Assembly (NCBI GenBank): GCA_947497265.1
Contig: CANMFP010000002.1
Coordinates: 62,001 to 126,000, forward strand
From: an uncultured Isoptericola sp.
GTDB taxonomy: Bacteria > Actinomycetota > Actinomycetes > Actinomycetales > Cellulomonadaceae
Direction: 5' to 3'
Length of the DNA stretch: 64,000 nt
The notes under the pieces were generated by a model, which saw only the letters and a program-made list of their open reading frames with translations, searched no databases and had not been told where the DNA came from. Shown piece by piece: positions 40,943 to 48,764 of this stretch (position 1 is its first letter; each line of letters begins with the position of its first letter). A program made the translations under genes and the position numbers.

Positions 40943-41988
40943 ATGAAGGCACTGACCGTCCGGCCCGGACGGGCCGGTTCGCTCGAGGTGACCGACGTCC
41001 CGGAACCTGGCCCGGAGCTCGGCGAGATCCTCGTGGCGGGCCTCGCCCTGGGCGTGTGCGGCACCGACCGCGAGATCGTGGCTGCCGAGCACGGCGCGGC
41101 CGCCGTCGGCCGGGACCGGCTGGTGCTGGGCCACGAGTCGCTCGGCCGGGTCCTCGAGGCGCCCGAGGGCAGCGGCTGGACGGTGGGTGACCTCGTCGTC
41201 GGCGTCGTCCGGCGTCCCGACCCCGTGCCTTGCGGCGCGTGCGCGCGCGGCCGATCCGACTGTGCCGCAACGGGCGGTACACGGAGCGGGGCATCCAGGG
41301 CGTGGACGGCTTCGGCAGCGAGCGGTGGCGCATCGAGCCGGACTACGCCATCCGGGTCGACGACTCCCTGGGCATGCTCGGGGTCCTGGTCGAGCCCACG
41401 TCCGTGGTGGCCAAGGCGTGGGAGCAGGTGGAGCTGGTGGGCGGGCGCTCGTGGTTCGAGCCGGAGTCGGCGCTGGTCACCGGCGCCGGGCCGGTCGGCC
41501 TGCTCGCCGCGCTGCTGGGTGTCCAGCGCGGGCTCGACGTGCACGTGCTCGACCGGGTGACCGACGGGCCGAAGCCGGAGCTCGTGCGCGCGTTGGGAGC
41601 CACGTACCACGCCGAGCCCGTCACCGAGGTGATGACCGCACTGCGTCCCGAGATCGTGCTGGAGGCCACCGGCGCCAGCAGCGTCGTCGTGGACGTCCTG
41701 TCCGGCACGGCCCGCTACGGCGTCACCTGCCTCCTCGGCGTCTCGCCGAGCGGGCGGCCCGTCCGCGTGGACGCCGGTGGCGTCAACCGGGAGTTCGTGC
41801 TCGAGAACGACGCCCTCATCGGCTCCGTCAACGCGAACCAGGAACACTTCCGCACGGCGGCGACGGCGCTCGCGGACGCCGACCGCGACTGGCTCGACCG
41901 GTTGGTCACCCGACGTGTGCCGTTCGACCGGGCGACCGAGGCGCTCGAGCCCGAGGACGGCGGCATCAAGACCGTGATCGACCTCTGA
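40943..41988 (+). pseudogene. Glucose 1-dehydrogenase, zinc type, with single-base frameshift
   Basis: Medium-chain dehydrogenase of the archaeal-type glucose dehydrogenase family. ATG 40943 has GAGGAGG upstream and opens well: CGTDREIVAAEHG, LVLGHESLGRV, CGACARGRSD. At 41260/41261 the frame breaks: GGCCGATCCGAC is followed by TGTGCCGCAAC where one extra C would restore D-L-C-R-N-G. The rest continues in the other frame (RYTERGIQGVDGFGSERW...VTGAGPVGLLAALLG) to the stop at 41988. Repaired length 348 residues. It is either a true lesion or a sequencing error; all zinc and NAD(P) motifs survive. Confidence 0.88.
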
Positions 41989-42082
41989 CCGCGGCGACGG
42001 CGCCGGGGTGGGCAGGGCGCCGTCGCGCTACGGTGGTGCGCAGGTCGAGCCCAGGCCGCCGTACCCGGCGAGAAGGTGTCTC

Positions 42083-42685
42083 ATGAAAGCTCTGTTCGTC
42101 AGCTGTACCTTGAAGAGGTCCCCGGAACGCTCCAACACCGAGACGCTCGGTGCCGTCGTCGCCGACGCCCTGACCGAGCGCGGTGTCGAGGTCGGGCACG
42201 TGCGCCTCGCCGACCGGGACGTGCCGCCGGGCGTCGCGACCGACGTCGGGGACGGTGACGAGTGGCCCGGCGTCCACGCGCGTCTGCTGGACGCCGAGAT
42301 CCTGGTCGTGCTCACCCCCACCTGGCTGGGCCGGCCCTCCTCGATCGCTCAGCGCATGCTCGAACGCATGGACGCCATGATGACCGAGGCCACCGACGAC
42401 GGGACCCCGGTGGCCTACAACCGGGTGGCCGGCGTGGTGGTCACCGGCAACGAGGACGGCGCCCACCACGTCATCTCCGAGATCAGCGGAGCGCTCGTCG
42501 ACCTCGGCTACACCGTGCCCGGTCAGGCGTGGACCTACTGGAACCAGGGCCCCGGGCCGGGGGAGGACTACGTCTCCACCGGGCACGGGCACGAGTGGTC
42601 GCAGAACACCGCCCGGCTCATGGCGCACAACCTGTACTCCGTGGCCGAGGCGCTCGTCGCCCGGCCGGTCCCACCGCCCGGCTGA
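42083..42685 (+). CDS. Flavodoxin-like NAD(P)H-dependent oxidoreductase
   Basis: 200 residues, FMN-binding flavodoxin fold: ALFVSCTLKRSPERSNTETL (phosphate loop), TPTWLGRPSSIAQRMLERMD, and VVVTGNEDGAHHVISEISGAL. GAGAAGG upstream of ATG 42083. Such proteins reduce quinones, FMN or azo compounds; the exact substrate is unknown. Its TGA stop (42683-42685) lies in the same frame as the Mn-catalase that follows, with only four codons between. Confidence 0.88.
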   Translation: MKALFVSCTLKRSPERSNTETLGAVVADALTERGVEVGHVRLADRDVPPGVATDVGDGDEWPGVHARLLDAEILVVLTPTWLGRPSSIAQRMLERMDAMMTEATDDGTPVAYNRVAGVVVTGNEDGAHHVISEISGALVDLGYTVPGQAWTYWNQGPGPGEDYVSTGHGHEWSQNTARLMAHNLYSVAEALVARPVPPPG

Positions 42686-42697
42686 CGGTCCTCGGCG

Positions 42698-43576
42698 TTC
42701 TTCCACCGTCAAGAGCTGCAGCACCGGGCGAAGCCCGACCGACCAGACGCCGTCTACGCCCGCAAGCTCCAGGAGGTGCTCGGCGGGCAGTACGGCGAGA
42801 TCACCGTCGCCATGCAGTACGGGTTCCAGTCCTGGAACGCTCATCTGCCCGGCAAGTACCGCGACCTGCTGTACGGCATCGGGGCGGAGGAGATGGGGCA
42901 CGTCGAGATGCTGGCGACGATGATCTCGCAGCTGCTCGGCGACGCGCCCGTCGGTGCCGTGGAGGGCGCCGTCCAGGACGACCCGACCGTGGCCGCGATC
43001 ATCGGCGGCACGGACCCGCAGCAGGCCATCGTCTCCGGTGCCGGAGCGCGTCCCGTCGACTCCAACGGCAACCCGTGGACGGCCGGGTACGTCACGGCGA
43101 GCGGCAACATGCTGGCAGACTTCACGGCGAACGCGAACGCCGAGATGCAGGGTCGCCTCCAGGTCGCCCGGCTCTACCACATGACCGACGACGCCGGCGT
43201 GCGCGACCTACTTGCCTTCCTCCTCGCGCGCGACACCATGCACCAGAACCAGTGGATCGCCGCCGCGCAGGAGCTGCGCGACGAAGGTGTGGAGGACCTG
43301 CCCGTGCCGAGCACGTTCCCGCAGGGCAAGGAGCACACGCAGGCCTCGTACCAGTACATCAACTTCAGCGACGGCCAGCACGCGTCGGAGGGGAGCTGGG
43401 CGAGCGGCCCGACCCCGGACGGCAGGGGCGAGTTCGAGTACCTCGACGCACCGCCGCCGGGCGATCCCATGCCGGCGCCCACGACGCCGGACCCGCGCTT
43501 CCACGGCACCACCGGCAAGCCCGGCGCGTTCGAGAAGGCGGCCGGAGCGGTGAAGGACGCCCTGCACCGCGAGTGA
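42698..43576 (+). CDS. Manganese catalase, start codon missing
   Basis: Dimanganese catalase destroying H2O2. Metal-site residues are all present: Glu in GGQYGEITVAMQY, GAEEMGHVEM, Glu in NANAEMQGRLQVARLY, His in RDTMHQNQW. The usual N terminus is encoded from 42698 (FFHRQELQHRAKPDRPDAVY) but the codon before it is GCG and none of the four codons after the preceding TGA is a start. The first usual start, GTG 42776, would lose 26 conserved residues. Either the ATG and ribosome site were deleted, or the protein is made by read-through or an unusual start. Confidence 0.8.
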   Translation, partial: FFHRQELQHRAKPDRPDAVYARKLQEVLGGQYGEITVAMQYGFQSWNAHLPGKYRDLLYGIGAEEMGHVEMLATMISQLLGDAPVGAVEGAVQDDPTVAAIIGGTDPQQAIVSGAGARPVDSNGNPWTAGYVTASGNMLADFTANANAEMQGRLQVARLYHMTDDAGVRDLLAFLLARDTMHQNQWIAAAQELRDEGVEDLPVPSTFPQGKEHTQASYQYINFSDGQHASEGSWASGPTPDGRGEFEYLDAPPPGDPMPAPTTPDPRFHGTTGKPGAFEKAAGAVKDALHRE

Positions 43577-43674
43577 CGATGCAGGGCACGCACGCGACGA
43601 GGCAGCGCCGAGTCCCGACGCACGAGGCGCCCACCCCGCCGGAGGAGACGGAAGGGTGGGCGCCCGGTCGTCGT

Positions 43675-43857
43675 TCAGTCCCGCTGCTCCGGAGACCGAG
43701 GCCCGGGGGAGCGGGGGCCCGGACCGGTGTTCGGCCCGGGGTCGTCGTGCGGACGTGGCCCGGGAGCCCTCGGGCCGGGGCCCGTGCCAGGACCGCCGGG
43801 CTCGTCGGGGCTCGTGTCGGGGTCCTCGAACGGTTCGTCGCCAGTGTGCTCGCTCAT
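43675..43857 (-). CDS. Small Gly/Pro-rich acidic protein
   Basis: 60 residues, MSEHTGDEPFEDPDTSP followed by Gly/Pro repeats (GPGPR-APGPR, GPGPR-SPGPR). No fold or family recognised; likely disordered. GGAGG stands 5 nt before ATG 43857, which supports real translation. It lies opposite the Mn-catalase and 98 nt past its end. Could also be a chance frame in GC-rich DNA. Confidence 0.45.
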   Translation of the reverse strand: MSEHTGDEPFEDPDTSPDEPGGPGTGPGPRAPGPRPHDDPGPNTGPGPRSPGPRSPEQRD

Positions 43858-44125
43858 GCTCGCCTCCAGACCACGAGGCGTCCCGCGGCCGCTCTCCTGG
43901 ACCTCGACGCCCCGTCCTCGAAGCCTTCCAGGTCGCGACCCGCTTGCAACCGGTGCCGGCCCCACGTCGTGCGAGCCCTGGTGACGGTGGCAGCGTGAAC
44001 GATGCCGGTCCAGCAGCGGGGCCATCGGGACGCCGGCCTCGGGGCACCAGGTGGCGGCGTCCCACACCGTCACCCCGAGAAGCGGTTCTTCGCAAGGCGA
44101 ACCGCTGCTGCACGCAGGACGGCCC

Positions 44126-44671
44126 TCAGGGCAGCTCTGCGGGCTCCTTCATGCCGAGGGCGATGTGGCCGCCGAGCAGCGCTCCCGCACCGGCAGCCGC
44201 GAGACCCACGGTCGACAGCAGGACCCCGGCACGGTGGTGCCCGGAGCGGCGCGCGGCCCACGACGAGGCCATCAGCGCGTTGCCCAGGCCGTTCGCCGCG
44301 GCGTGCACGGCGGCGACCCGACGGGCGGGTCGCGTCAGGGCGCGGTAGTCGGTGAGTCCTGTGATGACCGTCGGGACGGCGCTCACCAGGCCGAGGGCGA
44401 CGAGCCGCCGGGCGGCCTCGTGGTGACCCGGCGGGCGGGTCAGGTCCAGGACCGCCGCGGAGACCCACAGGCCGACGGGCAGGTCGGTCAGGGCGGAATG
44501 CACCGGGTGACCGAGCGACCGGCCGCGCAGCTCGTCGTGGAGCGGTCCGGCGGTCGGTGTGAGCTTCTGGGCGACCTGCAGCAGCGCGCCGGCGGGTCCG
44601 TCGGTGGACTCCTCGCGCTCCAGGCGTTCGAGGGCGGCGAGCAGAGCCTGTCGTGGGCGTTCCATGGTCAT
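44126..44671 (-). CDS. DUF2231-family membrane protein
   Basis: 181 residues from ATG 44671 (GGAG 5 nt upstream), or 179 from the second ATG at 44665. A soluble N-terminal helix is followed by four hydrophobic helices with GHPVHSALTDLPVGLWVSAAVLD, the typical DUF2231 opening with conserved His, and GHHRAGVLLSTVGLAAAGAGALLGGH. Inner-membrane protein, function unknown. It overlaps the mini-PAS gene by 4 nt (ATGA). The 268-nt stretch 43858-44125 beyond it holds nothing recognisable. Confidence 0.85.
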   Translation of the reverse strand: MTMERPRQALLAALERLEREESTDGPAGALLQVAQKLTPTAGPLHDELRGRSLGHPVHSALTDLPVGLWVSAAVLDLTRPPGHHEAARRLVALGLVSAVPTVITGLTDYRALTRPARRVAAVHAAANGLGNALMASSWAARRSGHHRAGVLLSTVGLAAAGAGALLGGHIALGMKEPAELP

Positions 44672-45024
44672 CGCGTCTCCGTGATGTCGTGGCCTTCGAG
44701 GCTGACGATGAAGTCGAGGATCGCCTCCCGGGAGGGGGCCTCGGCCTCGATGGAGGCGGTGGCCTCCTGCGAGGCCAGGTGGCGCACGCTGCCCGCCAGG
44801 TCGAGCATGTAGCCGGTCACGCCGGTCACGCTGCCGTCCTCGTCGCAGGGTCCCCGGCCGAGGGTGGGGACGACCTCGCCGGGCTCGAACCCGTGCATCC
44901 GGTAGACGACGTCGGACCACCACCACCGGTCGGAGTCGACCGTGACGCGGTACTCGCCGATCGTGGTCTGGTCCCCTCGGGAGAGGACCTTCACGAGCGT
45001 CTCGTCGTGGGGGACCGTCGTCAT
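44668..45024 (-). CDS. Shrunken PAS protein, paralogue of the divergent PAS-ANTAR gene
   Basis: 118 residues from ATG 45024, GGAG 6 nt upstream. EYRVTVDSDRWWWSDVVYRMHGFEPGEV closely matches the PAS domain of the neighbour at 45221 (RYRVDLGTGRWWWSEEVTTMHGYEAGEV). The middle of the PAS fold (about 50 residues) is absent; VTGYMLDLAGS then aligns with VVGYIVDVTPV. The tail SREAILDFIVSLEGHDITE resembles only the first ANTAR helix. It cannot bind RNA as an ANTAR protein does; it may act as a partner or sensor fragment. Coupled to the DUF2231 gene. Confidence 0.65.
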   Translation of the reverse strand: MTTVPHDETLVKVLSRGDQTTIGEYRVTVDSDRWWWSDVVYRMHGFEPGEVVPTLGRGPCDEDGSVTGVTGYMLDLAGSVRHLASQEATASIEAEAPSREAILDFIVSLEGHDITETR

Positions 45025-45090
45025 GATTGCTCCAGGGAACGGGTGCGGGCCGCGGCGTGTCCGGGATTCGAAACTACGCCCCGTCGACGT

Positions 45091-45111
45091 GCGCGACAAC
45101 ATTTGTCGCGC
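45091..45111. promoter_or_regulatory. Perfect palindrome, candidate operator between two PAS genes
   Basis: GCGCGACAA-CAT-TTGTCGCGC: 9-bp arms (45091-45099, 45103-45111) without mismatch. It lies in the 196-nt divergent region, 67 nt from the mini-PAS start and 28 nt upstream of the -35 of the PAS-ANTAR promoter. Shape and place suit a dimeric repressor or activator site. No known actinobacterial operator was recognised. Confidence 0.65.
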
Positions 45112-45138
45112 GACTGTGGCCGCGGCCGACGCCACCTG

Positions 45139-45168
45139 TTGGCACCCCCCGCCGCGGGGCGCTAGCGT
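45139..45168 (+). promoter_or_regulatory. Putative promoter of the PAS-ANTAR gene
   Basis: TTGGCA (45139-45144), 18-nt spacer, TAGCGT (45163-45168). Five of six bases match the -35 consensus and the -10 fits TANNNT. Transcription would begin near 45175, giving a leader of about 46 nt before ATG 45221. Confidence 0.6.
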
Positions 45169-45220
45169 GGCGGTAGAGGTCAAGGAGCGGCTTCGGACTT
45201 CGTCCGGACGGAGACTGACC

Positions 45221-45991
45221 ATGGCACAGACCACGGAACCGCTGACGACCATCCCGACAGATCCCTTCGTCGCCCCCCACCCGGAGGCGACAGGCCCGGT
45301 GACCGCCGAGGAGCTGGCCGGCACCCTGGCTGTCGGGACCGGCCTGCTCGTCGGGCGCTACAGGGTCGATTTGGGCACGGGCCGGTGGTGGTGGTCCGAA
45401 GAGGTCACCACGATGCACGGGTACGAGGCGGGCGAGGTCTCACCGAGCCCTGACGTGCTGCGCCGGCACCAGCACTCGGACGAACGGGAGAAGCTGGTCA
45501 AGGAGTCGCTCGCTTCCCTGCGCGCGGGGCGCGAGTTCGCCTGCTCCCACCGGATCGTTGATGCGCACGGCCGTACCAGGGATCTCCTGGTCACAGGTCA
45601 GGCACGCCGTCCGCGCGGCAAGGGCAGCGAGCAGGTCGTGGGATACATCGTCGACGTCACCCCGGTGCGCAAGCAGGCGGTCGACCAGCAGGTGAAGCGT
45701 GCCATCGACGCCGCCTACGTCTCGGCGGCCTCCATCGAACGGGCCAAGGGCGTGCTGATGGCGGTGCACGGCCTCGACGAGGACGCGGCCGAGGCCATGT
45801 TGGTGCAGCAGGCGGGCGCGACCGGTGCCGGGCTGCGGCAGACGGCCGGGCAGGTCATGGCCCAGCTGGCCGCCGGTCCGGGCCTCGGCGAGGGTGCCCG
45901 CGAGCAGGTCGACCGGACGTTCGACGCCGTCGTGCCCGACCGGCGCCCGCACATGCGCGAGGCCCAGCTGGCCAGGCGGCGCGCGAGCTGA
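45221..45991 (+). CDS. PAS-ANTAR regulator
   Basis: 256 residues. PAS_3-type sensor (residues about 45-155: GRYRVDLGTGRWWWSEEV ... VVGYIVDVTPV) followed by an ANTAR RNA-binding domain (about 165-225: AIDAAYVSAASIERAKGVLMAVHG, LDEDAAEAMLV). ANTAR proteins act by binding paired small RNA hairpins to prevent termination. The input ligand is unknown. The SDR gene starts 34 nt later and is a probable operon partner. Divergent from its shrunken paralogue. Confidence 0.88.
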   Translation: MAQTTEPLTTIPTDPFVAPHPEATGPVTAEELAGTLAVGTGLLVGRYRVDLGTGRWWWSEEVTTMHGYEAGEVSPSPDVLRRHQHSDEREKLVKESLASLRAGREFACSHRIVDAHGRTRDLLVTGQARRPRGKGSEQVVGYIVDVTPVRKQAVDQQVKRAIDAAYVSAASIERAKGVLMAVHGLDEDAAEAMLVQQAGATGAGLRQTAGQVMAQLAAGPGLGEGAREQVDRTFDAVVPDRRPHMREAQLARRRAS

Positions 45992-46024
45992 GCGGCGCAG
46001 GACGAGACCACCGAGGAGAGGCAC

Positions 46025-46888
46025 ATGTCCGACGAGCAGCAGGCGTTCCCCCCGCAGCAGCAGGACCCTCCGGGGTGGACCGGCCAGATGACCCCACGAC
46101 CCGACCACGGCGAGGAGAGCTACCGAGGCTCCGGCCGCCTGATCGGCCGGCGGGCACTCATCACCGGCGGGGACTCCGGGATCGGGCGCGCGGTGGCGAT
46201 CGCGTTCGCCCGCGAGGGTGCCGACGTCGCGATCGGCTACCTGCCCGAGGAGCAGCAGGACGCGGAGGAGGCGGCACGGTGGGTCCGTGAGGCGGGGCGG
46301 ACGGTCGAGCTCCTGCCCGGCGACATCACCGACGAGGACACCGCGCGAGCGCTGCCGGGACGGGCGGCCGAGGCGCTCGGCGGCCTGGACGTCGTCGTCA
46401 ACAACGCGGGCTTCCAGATGGCGCGGCGGGAGTCGATCGAGGATGTCACCACGGCCGAGATGGACCGCGTCCTCAAGACCAACGTGTACGCGCTGCTGTG
46501 GGTGACCCAGTCGGCCCTGCCGTACCTGGAGCACGGCTCGGCGGTGATCAACAACTCGTCGATCCAGGCGTACCAGCCGTCGACGGCCCTGGTCGACTAC
46601 GCCTCCACGAAGGCCGCCATCAACAATCTGACGGTCAATCTGGCCGCCGAGCTCGGCCCGAGGGGGATCCGCGTGAACGCCGTGGCGCCCGGTCCGATCT
46701 GGACGCCGCTGCAGCCGGCGACCCAGCCCGAGAAGAAGTTGGAGTCGTTCGGTCAGGACACCCCGCTGGGCCGCGCGGGCCAGCCGGCCGAGGTGGCGCC
46801 GGCGTTCGTGTTCCTGGCGTCCTCGTCCGACGCGAGCTACGTGTCGGGCACGGTCCTGGGCGTGACCGGCGGCAAGCCGGTCTTCTGA
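46025..46888 (+). CDS. SDR oxidoreductase, general-stress (GsiB-neighbour/YghA) type
   Basis: Short-chain dehydrogenase with N-terminal extension, 287 residues. The first 35 residues are Gln/Pro-rich (QQAFPPQQQDPPGW), typical of the YghA/YdaD group induced by stress. Coenzyme loop LITGGDSGIGRAVAIAFA, NNAG at about 118, catalytic Ser in INNSSIQAY, YASTK for Tyr and Lys. GAGGAGAG upstream of ATG 46025. It ends at a bidirectional terminator. Confidence 0.92.
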   Translation: MSDEQQAFPPQQQDPPGWTGQMTPRPDHGEESYRGSGRLIGRRALITGGDSGIGRAVAIAFAREGADVAIGYLPEEQQDAEEAARWVREAGRTVELLPGDITDEDTARALPGRAAEALGGLDVVVNNAGFQMARRESIEDVTTAEMDRVLKTNVYALLWVTQSALPYLEHGSAVINNSSIQAYQPSTALVDYASTKAAINNLTVNLAAELGPRGIRVNAVAPGPIWTPLQPATQPEKKLESFGQDTPLGRAGQPAEVAPAFVFLASSSDASYVSGTVLGVTGGKPVF

Positions 46889-46893
46889 CGCCA

Positions 46894-46941
46894 CGACGAG
46901 GGGCGGTTCCGGAGCGAGGGCGCCGGGGCCGCCCCTCGTCG
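46894..46941. terminator. Bidirectional hairpin between SDR and alcohol dehydrogenase genes
   Basis: 13-bp stem CGACGAGGGGCGG (46894-46906) with CCGCCCCTCGTCG (46929-46941), 22-nt loop, between convergent stops at 46888 and 46944. No U-tract. Confidence 0.75.
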
Positions 46942-46943
46942 GC

Positions 46944-48137
46944 TCACGCCCAGGGGTCGAGCACGACCTTGATGCAGCCGTCCTCCTTGCGCTGGAAGGT
47001 GGCGTAGGCCTCGGGAGCCCGTTCCAGCGGCATCCGGTGGGTGCGCAGGTCGAGGACGCCGAGCGGGTCCGCAGGGTCCTGGACCAACGGCAGCAGCTCG
47101 TCGGTCCAGCGCCGCACGTTCGCCTGCCCCATGCGCAGCGTCAGCTGCTTGTCGAACAGCTGCAGCATCGGCAGCGGGTCCAGGGCGCCGCCGTAGACGC
47201 CGGAGATGGAGACGGTGCCGCCCCGGCGCACCAGGTCGAACGCCGTGCGCAGCGCTGCGAGGCGGTCGGTCGCCGCGCGTTCGGTCAGGGGTGCCGCGAC
47301 GGCATCGGGAAGCAGCCCGACGGCCTTCTGCGCGACCTCGGCCGCGGGTGACCCGTGCGCCTCCATCCCGACGGCGTCGATGACCGAGTCGGGTCCGCGT
47401 CCGGAGGTGAGGTCGCGGACGGCGGACGCGAGCGCGCCGCCGGTTCCCGGGTCGAGCGTGGTGACGCCGTGCCGCTCGGCCATGGCCCGGCGCTCGGGGA
47501 CCGGTTCGATGCCGATGACGGTGCCCGCTCCCTGGTGGAGCGCCACCCGGGCCGCCATCTGGCCGACCGGCCCCAGCCCGACGACCACGACGCTGCCGCC
47601 CTCCGGCACGTCCGCGTACCGCACGGCCTGCCAGGCGGTGGGCAGCACGTCCGACAGGTAGAGGTAGCGCTCGTCCGGGGTGCCGTCGTCGGGCACCTTG
47701 ACCGGGCCGTAGTGCGCCTGGGGGACCCGCAGGTACTGGGCCTGCCCGCCCGGCACCTGCCCGTACAGGCGGGTGTAGCCGAAGAGTGCGGCGCCCTTGT
47801 CCTGGGAGCGGACCTGCGTCGTCTCGCACTGGCTCTGCAGCCCGCGGGTGCACATCCAGCAGCGGCCGCACGAGATGGTGAACGGCACCACGACCCGGTC
47901 GCCGACCTGGAGGTCACCGGCGGCGGAGCCGACCTCCTCCACGACGCCCATGGCCTCGTGCCCCAGGACGTCGCCCGCGTCGATGAACATGCCCAGCACG
48001 CTGTAGAGGTGCAGGTCGGAGCCGCAGACGGCGGTCGACGTGACGCGGACGACCGCGTCGGTGGGTTGTTCGATCCGGGGGTCGGGGACCTCCTCGACGG
48101 AGAGCGACTCCCGTCCTTGCCAGGTCAGTGCGCGCAT
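46944..48137 (-). CDS. Zinc-dependent alcohol/formaldehyde-type dehydrogenase
   Basis: Medium-chain dehydrogenase, 397 residues from ATG 48137 (MRALTWQG). Catalytic zinc Cys in STAVCGSDLHLY and GHEAMGVVEEVG, structural zinc in SCGRCWMCTRGLQSQC, NAD loop VVVVGLGPVGQMAARVALHQGA. Resembles glutathione-independent formaldehyde dehydrogenase and related threonine-dehydrogenase-like enzymes; substrate unassigned. It lies 126 nt downstream of the ANTAR operon on the same strand and might be its target. Confidence 0.9.
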   Translation of the reverse strand: MRALTWQGRESLSVEEVPDPRIEQPTDAVVRVTSTAVCGSDLHLYSVLGMFIDAGDVLGHEAMGVVEEVGSAAGDLQVGDRVVVPFTISCGRCWMCTRGLQSQCETTQVRSQDKGAALFGYTRLYGQVPGGQAQYLRVPQAHYGPVKVPDDGTPDERYLYLSDVLPTAWQAVRYADVPEGGSVVVVGLGPVGQMAARVALHQGAGTVIGIEPVPERRAMAERHGVTTLDPGTGGALASAVRDLTSGRGPDSVIDAVGMEAHGSPAAEVAQKAVGLLPDAVAAPLTERAATDRLAALRTAFDLVRRGGTVSISGVYGGALDPLPMLQLFDKQLTLRMGQANVRRWTDELLPLVQDPADPLGVLDLRTHRMPLERAPEAYATFQRKEDGCIKVVLDPWA

Positions 48138-48263
48138 CTGTCCACCTCGTGTTCTCCAGCAGCTCGTCTGTGCCGCGCTTCTCGAGCACACGACCCACCC
48201 TGGGGCCGGAGGCCGGACGTTGCCACCCGGACACCCGGCGGGCGCTGGCCGGTCGACGGGGCG

Positions 48264-48764
48264 TCAGGCCTCCTGCGCCTCGCGCAGCACGTCGAGCGCC
48301 GACCTCGCCAGGGTGGAGCCGTCCCGCAGAGCGCGTGCCAGCAGCGCGTCGTAGGCGTCGGCCATGTCGAGGTCGAGACGTTGGGCGAGCACACCCTTGG
48401 CCTGCTCGACGACGACCCGCCCTGCGAGCGCATGGTCGACACGACGACCGAGCTCGTCCTCGTCCGACGTGCCGGGCTGGGCCACCACGATCGTCAGCAG
48501 GTCCGCGAACCCCTGGGCCGTCCGCAGGTCCTCGGGCGCGGCGTCCAGCTCGGCCCGCGCGAAGACGTTCAGCCCGCCCACCACGGTGCCGCGCCACGAC
48601 ATCGGGAAGGCGTGCGCGCTGTGCAGCCCGGCGTCGACGATGGCCCGCCCGACGGTGGGCCAACGGTCGAGGATCTCCGAGCGGCCGACGGCGGTCACGA
48701 CCGCCCCGCGGCGGCGAGGACCTCCAGGTCGCTCGACCCTGCGGACGGAATCCTGCAGCGTCAT
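48264..48764 (-). CDS. ANTAR protein with truncated GAF domain
   Basis: 166 residues. Only the second half of a GAF domain is present (RWPTVGRAIVDAGLHSAHAFPMSWRGTVVGGLNVFAR), preceded by about 30 residues of basic, unrelated sequence. A complete ANTAR domain follows (VDHALAGRVVVEQAKGVLAQRL, MADAYDALLARALRD). Around 80 residues of GAF core are missing compared with family members, so ligand sensing is doubtful while RNA binding looks intact. ATG 48764 overlaps the preceding gene by 4 nt. Confidence 0.78.
   Translation of the reverse strand: MTLQDSVRRVERPGGPRRRGAVVTAVGRSEILDRWPTVGRAIVDAGLHSAHAFPMSWRGTVVGGLNVFARAELDAAPEDLRTAQGFADLLTIVVAQPGTSDEDELGRRVDHALAGRVVVEQAKGVLAQRLDLDMADAYDALLARALRDGSTLARSALDVLREAQEA

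Noticed and set aside
48690-48764. Hidden missing half of the truncated GAF domain in another frame
   Set aside because: The other frames near the ANTAR gene start give stops within about 20 codons and no GAF-like sequence, so it is a deletion rather than a frameshift.
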